A stretch of 9,682 nucleotides of DNA from CAMTWJ01 sp964643605 (GTDB lineage: Bacteria > Patescibacteriota > Saccharimonadia > Saccharimonadales > 2-12-FULL-41-12): contig CAZXTF010000024.1 of the NCBI GenBank assembly GCA_964643605.1, forward strand, positions 1-9,682. Reading direction: 5' to 3'. The notes under the pieces were generated by a model. It searched no databases and was not told the origin of the DNA. It saw only the letters and a list, made by a program, of their open reading frames with translations. The first letter of the stretch is position 1, and every line of letters begins with the position of its first letter. Below are positions 1-5,525 of this stretch, one piece after another. The position numbers and the translations under genes are program-made.

Positions 1-1
1 C

Positions 2-61
2 AGCCACATTCCTGGCCGTAAACTAGTGCAAAATGCATTAGCAGAGGCTCTAAATTTATAG
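2..61 (+). CDS. C-terminal tail of an unidentified protein (5' end outside window)
   Basis: Frame 2 is open from the first base and ends at TAG (59-61). It encodes 19 residues, SHIPGRKLVQNALAEALNL, which look like an amphipathic C-terminal helix. The other two forward frames close early; frame 1, for example, hits TAA at 19. The gene runs in the same direction as rnhB and ends just before the promoter-like sequence at 70-78. Nineteen residues are too few to assign a family. The piece is called coding because it is open, has ordinary composition and abuts the edge of a dense gene array, so chance remains possible. Confidence 0.45.
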   Translation, partial: SHIPGRKLVQNALAEALNL

Positions 62-69
62 ACTAGTTC

Positions 70-78
70 TGTTACAAT
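70..78 (+). promoter_or_regulatory. Extended -10 promoter candidate upstream of the hairpin RNA and rnhB
   Basis: TGT followed by TACAAT (73-78) forms an extended -10 element (TGn plus a 5/6 match to TATAAT). No recognisable -35 hexamer lies 16-18 bases upstream, as is common for extended -10 promoters. Transcription would start near 85, about 20 bases before the base of the long hairpin at 106-204. The transcript could stop after the hairpin as a small RNA or continue into rnhB. This is inferred from motif matching only. Confidence 0.4.
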
Positions 79-105
79 TAGCACATTATGAAATCAGCCT
101 ATGCA

Positions 106-204
106 CTTGGAGGATCAGTATATTTTCTCTGCGAGAAACAGACTGGGCTGTATGGGAGATGCTGCCCAGGAGTATCGCAGCAGAAAAGTATGCTGAGTCC
201 CAAG
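106..204 (+). ncRNA. Long rod-like hairpin RNA or structured rnhB leader, family unknown
   Basis: The arms 106-133 and 176-204 pair almost continuously. CTTG pairs with CAAG (201-204), GGA 112-114 with TCC 198-200, TCAG 115-118 with CTGA 193-196, TTTTCT 123-128 with AGAAAA 182-187, and CTGCG 129-133 with CGCAG 176-180, with only one- or two-base bulges. An asymmetric internal loop (134-142 opposite 170-175) leads to an apical stem, CTGGGC 143-148 with GCCCAG 164-169. A U-U mismatch, four more pairs and a GGGAG loop (154-158) follow. The rod has about 36 base pairs in 99 bases, far beyond chance. The size resembles bacterial small SRP RNA, but the conserved GGAA-loop core is absent, and I see no 6S or RNase P signature. 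A smaller hairpin, CCAAG 214-218 with CTTGG 224-228, follows. Its arms could also pair with the outer stem, so an alternative-fold leader for rnhB is possible. Confidence 0.45.
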
Positions 205-235
205 AACAACCCGCCAAGCCACACTTGGTTTGATT

Positions 236-243
236 GGGGAGGG
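236..243 (+). promoter_or_regulatory. Purine-rich Shine-Dalgarno that decides the rnhB start
   Basis: GGGGAGGG lies 4-5 bases before GTG at 248 and 16 bases before ATG at 260. Normal ribosome spacing favours GTG 248 over the upstream TTG at 230, which lies on the wrong side of the element. ATG 260 would still be a workable start if spacing is relaxed. Confidence 0.5.
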
Positions 244-247
244 TGTG

Positions 248-811
248 GTGCATAGGCTGATGGGGATTGATGAAGTGGGGCGAGGTTGCTGGGCGGGACC
301 GTTAGTGGTCGGAGCAGTTATCTTGAACAAAGAAATCCCTGGCCTTACAGATTCAAAACTACTCAGTAAAAAGAAACGTCTTGAACTTGATATACAGATA
401 CGAGAATCTGCAAAATTTGCTGGTTTAGGCTGGGTAGAGCCGAACGAGATTGACGAGTTAGGCCTCACAAAAAGTATGCAGCTGGCTATCGAGCGAGCTG
501 TAAAAGATTGCCCAGAAGTTAATGAAATCATTATCGATGGCAACATAAACTACTTAGTCGAAGATCCACGAGCTGTAGCTCTTATTAAAGCTGATCAAAT
601 AGTGCCCGCAGTGAGTGCGGCGAGCATTGTAGCCAAAGTTGCCCGAGATACCTACATGGAAAAAATAGCCAAAGATCATCCAGATTTTGGATTTGAAAAA
701 CATGTTGGTTACGGCACAAAAGCTCACAGGGAAGCACTGGCCACCCATGGGGTTACATCGCTGCATAGACTAAGCTATAAACCAGTTCGGTTATTGCATG
801 GCCAAGCATAA
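248..811 (+). CDS. rnhB: Ribonuclease HII
   Basis: RNase HII cuts RNA in RNA-DNA hybrids and at single ribonucleotides in duplex DNA, in the cytoplasm. With the GTG start the product is 187 residues, a little short for the family (about 190-260). The four acidic metal-binding residues are visible: D8 and E9 in the signature IDEVGRG, D97 in IDG, and D116 in KADQ. The conserved TDSK (34-37), AASIVAKVARD and GYGTKAH motifs follow in order. The start is uncertain. GTG 248 has a well-spaced GGGGAGGG; ATG 260 would give MGIDEVGRG, typical of short RNases HII; a TTG at 230 also lies in frame. The 3' end overlaps the YraN gene by 14 bases, so the two are probably co-transcribed and translationally coupled, a pairing common in bacteria. 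The structured leader upstream may affect expression. Confidence 0.95.
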   Translation: MHRLMGIDEVGRGCWAGPLVVGAVILNKEIPGLTDSKLLSKKKRLELDIQIRESAKFAGLGWVEPNEIDELGLTKSMQLAIERAVKDCPEVNEIIIDGNINYLVEDPRAVALIKADQIVPAVSAASIVAKVARDTYMEKIAKDHPDFGFEKHVGYGTKAHREALATHGVTSLHRLSYKPVRLLHGQA

Positions 812-1136
812 TATCGATGGAGAAGCGGCCGAAAATGCAGTCGCTACATATTTACAAGATCACAATTATAAAATTCTTGGGCGTAACTGGAAGAATAAAT
901 TCGCCGAAATAGATATTGTTGCCGAACAGGGTGGAGTGGTTCACTTTGTCGAGGTTAAGTACCGTGGGTCATCAAGCCAGGGTAGTGGCTTTGACTACAT
1001 TACTCCTGCAAAATTAAGACAAATGGCTTTTGCTGCTCAAATGTGGGTAGCTCAAAATAATTACGAAGGCGAGTATGTGTTATCGGCCGCTCAGGTGGAT
1101 GCTAACTTTGGAGTTGAACTAGTCGAACAAATTTAA
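798..1136 (+). CDS. yraN: YraN/UPF0102 family putative endonuclease-fold protein
   Basis: The 112-residue product fits the length and motif order of the YraN (UPF0102) family, predicted to have a Holliday-junction-resolvase-like restriction-endonuclease fold. The motifs are GEAAENAVATYL near the N-terminus (E12), NKFAEIDIVA with D39, and FVEVKYR with the E52-x-K54 pair. Together these form the PD-(D/E)xK-type active-site pattern. The biochemical function of the family is not well settled; a role in DNA repair or recombination is inferred from the fold and from its habitual place next to rnhB. The ATG at 798 lies inside the end of rnhB, with no clear Shine-Dalgarno, which suggests translational coupling. 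The TAA stop at 1134-1136 overlaps the stop of the convergent aminopeptidase gene. Confidence 0.88.
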   Translation: MAKHNIDGEAAENAVATYLQDHNYKILGRNWKNKFAEIDIVAEQGGVVHFVEVKYRGSSSQGSGFDYITPAKLRQMAFAAQMWVAQNNYEGEYVLSAAQVDANFGVELVEQI

Positions 1137-3691
1137 GACAAGTATTTGTTAATCTTTGGTTCGTCTCGTTTGCGCCAAGCCACACGTGCTTCGATCTCTG
1201 AAAATGCGACTGTAATATTGCGATGCAATGCTACAACTTCAAGTTTTGGCGTAAAGAACTCGACGAATTTATCTTGCCACTCGGTTGTGTTGAGTGGTGC
1301 CGCAGAATACGTTACAAAGTGGTCAAATGACTTGCTGTCACCGTAGATACTCTCTAGTCGGGTCCAGCTCGAAGTTAGCCAATTCCATGCGAGTTCTCGA
1401 GTATGACGATTTTGCATAAAGTGTGCATACCAACGGAAAATATCTTGTGGGCGCACAAAACCGTTTGGACCCAGTGCAGACTCCATAATATGTTCGGCAG
1501 CTTTCTGGTCTTTTGCTCGGCAAATACCTGCAGTAAGAGCATTTTGTACGTCTGGATTTACCGAGGTCTTGTATTGCTTCATCAAGTCGTCAATATCTGC
1601 CGCACCATCTCGTACAGCAGTACCGACTGTCAGCGAACGATAGTCAGCGGGTAGCTCGTCAACAGTTTTAGCTTCTTTATACCTTCTAACTACTTCTTCA
1701 ACTACTGCAGAATCTCGGCCAGATGTCATCAGCGCTACCATGGTGTGGCGCAGATGCTTGGTGTTTGGATCGTCAGAATCTTGGTCGTCCCAACCGAGCT
1801 TTGCAAACTGCTTTTTTGCAAGTGTAACTCGCAGTTTGTGCAGGGCTGTTTCGGAAGTTTTGTTACCCTCAGTCAGCCCATGGGCAAGATTAATTGTCCG
1901 GCAAATCAGCGTCCATACGGCATCTCGGTGCTCACTAGCACAACCTTCAACTACATGAAGCGGTTCTGTTAGGCTGATATCACCTCGCCTAGAAAGTAGC
2001 AGCAGGTCGTTGAGGATATTGATTCGTGACTCTGGTTGCACTGTTTGCTTTGCTATTGCCTTGGCTATAAACTCTTTACTTTCAGAACTTGCATAGTTAG
2101 TCACAAAGTGGCCGCTACCGGCAGAGTTCAAAATAACTTCACTCGGATTATCTGTCTTGATCTCTGCTGTCTTTTTATCGAGCAAGTCCGTACTGAGTTT
2201 AGGAGCAGAAAGTAGCGGTATCGGCCAAGTACGCTTAGGATTTTCTTGGTCCAGGACAAAACGCTTTTGTGAGAGTTCTATAGTCTGAGCGTCTTTTTTT
2301 TGTACCGAAACTACAGGCATACCAGATTGCTCGAGCCAAGGGTCCATAAGCGCATTTATATCTTTGCCGCTGGCCTTGGATAGCTCTGTCCACAAATCAT
2401 CCCGGGTAGTGTTTTGGTAGGCGTGAGTTGCAAAATAGCTCTTGAGGCCTTTGCGGAAAGCTTTTTCGCCGATGTAGTCGAGCAGCATCTTAAGGAGTCG
2501 TCCGCCTTTGGCGTAGACGATAGCTGGGTCAAACAGACTATGTATTTCGTCCGGGTGGTTTACGGCAACCCGCACAGGCTGCACGTCTTTATAGATATCT
2601 CGGTTCGAAGCTGCCAATACATCCATGGTGACGTATTGCTCCCATTGGTGCCAGTCGGGGTGGAGTTTATCTAGCGCTACGTGTTCCATCATGCTAGCGA
2701 AGCTTTCGTTGAGCCAGAGGTCATCCCACCACTTCATAGTGACAAGATTGCCAAACCATTGGTGTGACAGCTCGTGCGCTACTACCATTGAGACGTACTG
2801 TTCGCTGACGAGTGATCTGTTCTTTGGGTCGGCCAAAAGGGCAATTTCTCGATACGTGATTAGTCCCCAGTTTTCCATGGCACCGCTCTCGAAGTCGGGC
2901 AGGGCTACTTGGTCAACTTTTGGCAGGGGAAATGGTGTATCAAAATATTCTTCAAAAAATTCTAGAACTCGTACTGCTTCATCGTTGGCGTATTGCATAA
3001 AATTAAGCGGTTGTGCCACGGTACCCCAGGTTTGCACGAGCTGGCCTTTTTTGGTTTTGGCTTTTACAGCGTGCAACTCGCCAGTTACAAAGGCCAGTAG
3101 ATACGTACTCATTTGTGGGCTTGTTTCAAAGGTGGTAACGAGCTTCTCGGCTTTTCTAGATTGCTTTTTAACAGGAGTGTTTGCAAGCACCACCTCATCT
3201 TTTTTGGTGGTAAGCGTAAGGTCAAATGTTGCTTTAGCTTCTGGTTCGTCAATACAAGGGAAGACTTCTCGGGCGTGGTGGCTCTCGAACTGGGTAGCTA
3301 GTAGCTTTTTCTTTTGGCCGTCGTGCTCAAAATAACAGGGGTACAAGCCATGCATTTGGTCGGTGATAACTCCAGAGAACTCTAAAGTAAGTTTGTACTG
3401 CCCAGGAAATATCATTTCACTACTGTGCAAGCGAACTTCGTTATAAGTATTGTGCGTGTTTATGCGGTCAACCTCGATAGTTTTTTTGTCTTTTCCCAGT
3501 TTTTCTAGTTGTGCGCTGGTAACGGTTAAGTCTTTTTGGTGGAGGGTAATACGTTGGCTAGGGCGGCCAGTTTTTTTACCAGTAATTACCACGGTTCCCA
3601 TGAAGGTCATGGTGTCTGCGTTTGGGTGCAGAGATAGCTCATAATGCTCGGGTTGGAAATCCCGAAAAAGTCGTTTTACGGTTTTGCTCAT
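1133..3691 (-). CDS. pepN: M1 family zinc aminopeptidase
   Basis: The 852-residue cytosolic metallopeptidase removes N-terminal amino acids from peptides and probably finishes degradation downstream of Clp-type proteases. M1 hallmarks are all present: the exopeptidase motif GAMEN (270-274), HELSH (306-310) with the third zinc ligand E329 exactly 18 residues after the second His (WLNE), and the transition-state Tyr at 393 in IVYAKGG. The order is an N-terminal beta domain (about 1-195), the catalytic domain (about 196-440), a small linker domain, and an ERAP1-C-like helical domain to the end. No signal peptide is seen. The layout resembles the tricorn-interacting-factor/PepN branch; substrate preference cannot be read. 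ATG 3691 was chosen because it starts MSKTVKRLFRDFQPEHYEL at the normal family boundary. The in-frame extension to 3820 runs through the promoter, which would place transcription start at or next to this ATG. Confidence 0.95.
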   Translation of the reverse strand: MSKTVKRLFRDFQPEHYELSLHPNADTMTFMGTVVITGKKTGRPSQRITLHQKDLTVTSAQLEKLGKDKKTIEVDRINTHNTYNEVRLHSSEMIFPGQYKLTLEFSGVITDQMHGLYPCYFEHDGQKKKLLATQFESHHAREVFPCIDEPEAKATFDLTLTTKKDEVVLANTPVKKQSRKAEKLVTTFETSPQMSTYLLAFVTGELHAVKAKTKKGQLVQTWGTVAQPLNFMQYANDEAVRVLEFFEEYFDTPFPLPKVDQVALPDFESGAMENWGLITYREIALLADPKNRSLVSEQYVSMVVAHELSHQWFGNLVTMKWWDDLWLNESFASMMEHVALDKLHPDWHQWEQYVTMDVLAASNRDIYKDVQPVRVAVNHPDEIHSLFDPAIVYAKGGRLLKMLLDYIGEKAFRKGLKSYFATHAYQNTTRDDLWTELSKASGKDINALMDPWLEQSGMPVVSVQKKDAQTIELSQKRFVLDQENPKRTWPIPLLSAPKLSTDLLDKKTAEIKTDNPSEVILNSAGSGHFVTNYASSESKEFIAKAIAKQTVQPESRINILNDLLLLSRRGDISLTEPLHVVEGCASEHRDAVWTLICRTINLAHGLTEGNKTSETALHKLRVTLAKKQFAKLGWDDQDSDDPNTKHLRHTMVALMTSGRDSAVVEEVVRRYKEAKTVDELPADYRSLTVGTAVRDGAADIDDLMKQYKTSVNPDVQNALTAGICRAKDQKAAEHIMESALGPNGFVRPQDIFRWYAHFMQNRHTRELAWNWLTSSWTRLESIYGDSKSFDHFVTYSAAPLNTTEWQDKFVEFFTPKLEVVALHRNITVAFSEIEARVAWRKRDEPKINKYLS

Positions 3692-3698
3692 TCCACCC

Positions 3699-3728
3699 AG
3701 TATATGACAGAGGCTAACAGATTGACAA
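3699..3728 (-). promoter_or_regulatory. Promoter of the M1 aminopeptidase gene, predicted leaderless
   Basis: Read on the minus strand, TTGTCA (3728-3723) is followed after 18 bases by TATACT (3704-3699); each hexamer matches the sigma-70 consensus 5/6. Only seven bases separate the -10 box from ATG 3691, so the start point should fall at or within a base of the start codon. The GGTGG just before the ATG would then be mostly untranscribed and is too close to act as a normal ribosome-binding site. The -35 hexamer overlaps that of the rightward promoter by five bases. Confidence 0.62.
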
Positions 3729-3750
3729 AAAATGTAAAAAGTGCTACAAT
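3722..3750 (+). promoter_or_regulatory. Strong sigma-70-type promoter for the small membrane protein
   Basis: A perfect TTGACA (3722-3727), a 17-base spacer and TACAAT (3745-3750) preceded by TGC (extended -10) make this the best consensus promoter in the window. The start point should be near 3757, leaving a leader of about 95 bases before ATG 3853. The leader contains a modest hairpin, CTTTGAGC (from about 3780) with GCTC and AAAG downstream. The -35 is shared with the divergent aminopeptidase promoter. Confidence 0.78.
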
Positions 3751-3852
3751 AAAAAGAGGGAGAGACTTTCTTAAATATACTTTGAGCTGTATTGCTCGGT
3801 TTGAAAGCTTTTTTCCGCACATTGACAAGCTAGTATACAGGTAGGTGGAATA

Positions 3853-4098
3853 ATGGACGCACTTGGTGCAGCTCTAATAGTAACAGCGATCGGAATGATC
3901 GTTATGGTCTATGGAGGTTTGAAGGGAAGCCAAACCACTGAGGTTGTCGGCTACACTGTAGCTGCCATCGGCTGGCTTACTATTGCCGTCACGATGTTCG
4001 CCAAGAGCGAAATAACGTCGGCAGTGTTCTTCGTTCTCCTCAGTATCTCGATGGCCTTCATGGCTTATATGAAGGGCGAGCTCTATATGGAGGAGTGA
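3853..4098 (+). CDS. Small three-helix membrane protein, function unknown
   Basis: The 81-residue product is almost entirely hydrophobic. Predicted membrane helices lie at about 4-22, 32-50 and 54-74, with short loops (GLKGSQTTE, AKSE) and a short acidic C-terminus (GELYMEE). I do not recognise the family. Evidence that it is real: an AGGTGG Shine-Dalgarno (3843-3848) four bases before ATG, a near-consensus promoter at 3722-3750, and a strong hairpin just after the TGA stop. It looks like a single-gene unit. Codon use leans more to C-ending codons (ATC, GTC, TTC, CTC) than nusA or clpC, a weak hint of high expression or different ancestry. Possible roles such as a holin-like or small membrane-modulator protein cannot be distinguished from sequence. 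Confidence 0.8.
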   Translation: MDALGAALIVTAIGMIVMVYGGLKGSQTTEVVGYTVAAIGWLTIAVTMFAKSEITSAVFFVLLSISMAFMAYMKGELYMEE

Positions 4099-4111
4099 TT
4101 CGCTGCGGGAA

Positions 4112-4162
4112 GCGGGAGGAAAAGTATGGTGTGGCATTGTCGCCCAAACTTTTCTTTCCCGC
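4112..4162 (+). terminator. Strong hairpin after the small membrane protein, probable transcript 3' end
   Basis: GCGGGAGGAAAAGT (4112-4125) pairs with ACTTTTCTTTCCCGC (4148-4162): 14 pairs including two G-U, with one bulged C at 4154 and a 22-base loop. The gene's TGA stop ends 13 bases before it. There is no clean U-tract after the stem. Instead the next 70 bases are C- and U-rich and very poor in G, as in Rho utilisation sites. It may therefore be an mRNA-protecting 3' stem in front of a Rho-dependent end rather than a classical intrinsic terminator. Confidence 0.55.
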
Positions 4163-4196
4163 CCAAGCGGTTTCTCTTTTCGCCCTTACCCCCCAC

Positions 4197-4231
4197 TTTC
4201 TTATCTAGCTTGTCATTTTTTCTTATCTAGC
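4197..4231 (+). repeat. Tandem 13-base direct repeat at the nusA promoter
   Basis: TTTCTTATCTAGC occurs at 4197-4209 and again, identically, at 4219-4231, with a period of 22 bases (about two helical turns). The first copy abuts the -35 hexamer and the second fills most of the spacer between -35 and -10. Two copies on the same face of the DNA suggest a paired operator, though no regulator is recognised. Confidence 0.6.
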
Positions 4232-4238
4232 GTATTAT
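4210..4238 (+). promoter_or_regulatory. nusA promoter
   Basis: TTGTCA (4210-4215), a 17-base spacer and TATTAT (4233-4238) give two 5/6 matches at ideal spacing. The start point should lie near 4245, about 50 bases before ATG 4295. The tandem 13-base repeat brackets and overlaps the -35. Confidence 0.75.
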
Positions 4239-4248
4239 TAGTGTATTG

Positions 4249-4272
4249 GTCGGCCAGCAGGTCGGCTTTTTT
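4249..4272 (+). terminator. Weak intrinsic-terminator-like hairpin in the nusA leader
   Basis: GTCGGCC (4249-4255) and GGTCGGC (4260-4266) can form a 7-bp stem with two G-U pairs and an AGCA loop, followed directly by six U residues (4267-4272). It sits between the nusA promoter and the nusA start. A weak stem plus U-tract is the type of terminator that NusA stimulates, and NusA of Bacillus subtilis is reported to autoregulate by attenuation in its own leader, so a feedback attenuator is a reasonable guess. It could equally stop read-through from the gene upstream. The hairpin begins only a few bases after the predicted start point, which is unusually early for attenuation. Confidence 0.45.
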
Positions 4273-4294
4273 AATACCTAACGACAGGAAAACA

Positions 4295-5491
4295 ATGGAT
4301 TTAGATGTAAAACAATTAGGCGTAGTTATTAAAACAATTGCCGAAGAAAAGAACCTACCAGAAGAGTCTGTACAAGAAGTAGTAGAGCAAGCATTGGCTG
4401 CTGCATACCGAAAAGATTTTGGTGACCGAGAACAAGAAATTCGGGTAAGTATGAACTTTAACACGGGTAATATTGATGTATTTGCTACCAAAGATGTAGT
4501 TACAAAAGTTGGCGATCCTCGCTTTGAAATTAGCGTAGAAGATGCCAAAAAGATCAAAAAAGACGCCAAAGATGGCGAAACGGTGGAGATTAAAGAACAT
4601 CCAGACACGTTTGGCCGTGTAGCTGCCCAAACCGCAAAGCAGGTGATCTTGCAGCGTCTGCGTGAAGCCGAGCGAGAAATTATCATGAACGAATACCAAG
4701 ACAAGATCGGTACGGTGATTAACGGTATTGTAGCTCGAGTAGAGGGGCGAATTGTGCGGGTAGACCTGGGCAAAGCGCAGGCTATTATGCCAGGCTCTGA
4801 GCAAATTCAGGACGAGCGGTACTATCCTGGTCAGCGAGTTAAGGTGTATTTAAAGGATGTTGAACGTGGTTTTCGTGGCCCGCAACTAGTTGTGTCTCGG
4901 GCAAGCACCGAATTTATGGAGTGGTTATTCCGAGCTGAGGTGCCAGAAATGGAAAGCGGAGCAGTGGCTATCAAGGCTATTGCCCGAGAAGCCGGTGTGC
5001 GCAGCAAGATTGCTGTTGCTAGCACTGTGCCTGGTGTAGATCCTGTGGGGACATTTGTTGGTGGTCATGGTACCCGAGTAAATGCCGTGATGAGCGAAGT
5101 GGGCGACCAAGAAAAGATTGATATTGTAGTGTGGGACGAAGAGCCCGTAGCATTTCTTAAGAATGCTCTAAGCCCAACCAAAGTTACAGAGGTGAAGCTG
5201 GACGAAAAAGATAAGCGAGCAACCGTAGTTGTGCCGGAAGACCAGCTGAGTATTGCTATTGGTAAGAGCGGACAAAACGTGCGCCTTGCAAGTAAGTTAA
5301 CAGGCTATGAGATTGATATTGTGTCCGAGACTACTCCAGAATCTGCTGAACCTAGCGAAACTGAAGCAACTGCTGAAGTAAAGACGTCTAAGCCACTTGG
5401 TGGTCAGCGACTTAAGAAAAAGGAAGTGCTTGAAAGCAGTCTTCTTGAAGCCATCGAAGAGCATGGCGAGGATACTGACTCCAAAGATTAG
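4295..5491 (+). CDS. nusA: Transcription termination/antitermination protein NusA
   Basis: NusA binds RNA polymerase and nascent RNA and governs pausing, termination and antitermination. The 398-residue product shows an N-terminal RNA-polymerase-binding domain (about 1-130), an S1 domain starting near 136 (IGTVINGIVARVEG), KH1 with GGHG at 256-259, and KH2 with GKSGQN at 323-328. A charged, low-complexity tail of about 50 residues (rich in E, T, S, K) closes the protein; the C-terminal acidic repeats of proteobacterial NusA are absent. ATG 4295 is preceded by AGGAA (4286-4290) at four bases. A GTG at 4241 is in frame but would translate the leader hairpin and overlap the start-point region, so it was rejected. 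The usual neighbours rimP, ylxR and infB are not beside it. The gene has its own promoter, with a repeat and a hairpin that suggest specific control. Confidence 0.96.
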   Translation: MDLDVKQLGVVIKTIAEEKNLPEESVQEVVEQALAAAYRKDFGDREQEIRVSMNFNTGNIDVFATKDVVTKVGDPRFEISVEDAKKIKKDAKDGETVEIKEHPDTFGRVAAQTAKQVILQRLREAEREIIMNEYQDKIGTVINGIVARVEGRIVRVDLGKAQAIMPGSEQIQDERYYPGQRVKVYLKDVERGFRGPQLVVSRASTEFMEWLFRAEVPEMESGAVAIKAIAREAGVRSKIAVASTVPGVDPVGTFVGGHGTRVNAVMSEVGDQEKIDIVVWDEEPVAFLKNALSPTKVTEVKLDEKDKRATVVVPEDQLSIAIGKSGQNVRLASKLTGYEIDIVSETTPESAEPSETEATAEVKTSKPLGGQRLKKKEVLESSLLEAIEEHGEDTDSKD

Positions 5492-5494
5492 TTT

Positions 5495-5525
5495 AATTAG
5501 CACTCTTGACTCACGAGTGCTAATT
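5495..5525 (+). promoter_or_regulatory. CIRCE operator (HrcA-binding site)
   Basis: TTAGCACTC (5497-5505), a spacer of nine bases (TTGACTCAC) and GAGTGCTAA (5515-5523) match the CIRCE consensus with no mismatch; the arms extend to 11 bp (AATTAGCACTC/GAGTGCTAATT). CIRCE is the binding site of the heat-shock repressor HrcA. It starts four bases after the nusA stop, covers the -35 of the clpC promoter, and should make clpC heat-inducible. The hrcA gene itself is not in the window. Confidence 0.94.

Noticed and set aside
106..204. Annotation of the hairpin as SRP RNA, 6S RNA or another named RNA
   Set aside because: The length and rod shape suit small SRP RNA, but the conserved GGAA tetraloop core and flanking symmetric loop are absent, and no 6S, tmRNA or RNase P signature is seen.
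88..255. 55-codon open frame (ATG 88 to TAG 253-255) across the hairpin region upstream of rnhB
   Set aside because: The sequence is explained by extensive RNA base pairing. The peptide has no recognisable features, there is no Shine-Dalgarno, and it would overlap the rnhB start.
2625..3335. 236-codon plus-strand frame opposite the aminopeptidase
   Set aside because: It is a shadow frame of the conserved minus-strand gene: Ser/Cys-rich, low-complexity translation, no ribosome-binding site and no family features.
3692..3820. 43-residue N-terminal extension of the M1 aminopeptidase to ATG 3820
   Set aside because: It runs through both divergent promoters, is Cys/Ser-rich and unlike M1 N-termini, and ATG 3691 begins at the normal family boundary.
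3644..3844. 66-codon plus-strand frame across the divergent promoter region
   Set aside because: It overlaps the aminopeptidase start and both promoters, and would begin upstream of the rightward start point.
4096..4230. UGA read as Gly (Gracilibacteria-type code) extending the small membrane protein to TAG 4228-4230
   Set aside because: No conserved gene in the window contains an in-frame TGA, and conserved glycines use GGN codons. The extension merely translates the hairpin and C-rich tract.
4241..4294. GTG 4241 as the nusA start
   Set aside because: It lies only two bases after the -10 box and would translate the leader hairpin. ATG 4295 has an AGGAA at proper spacing and gives a typical NusA N-terminus.
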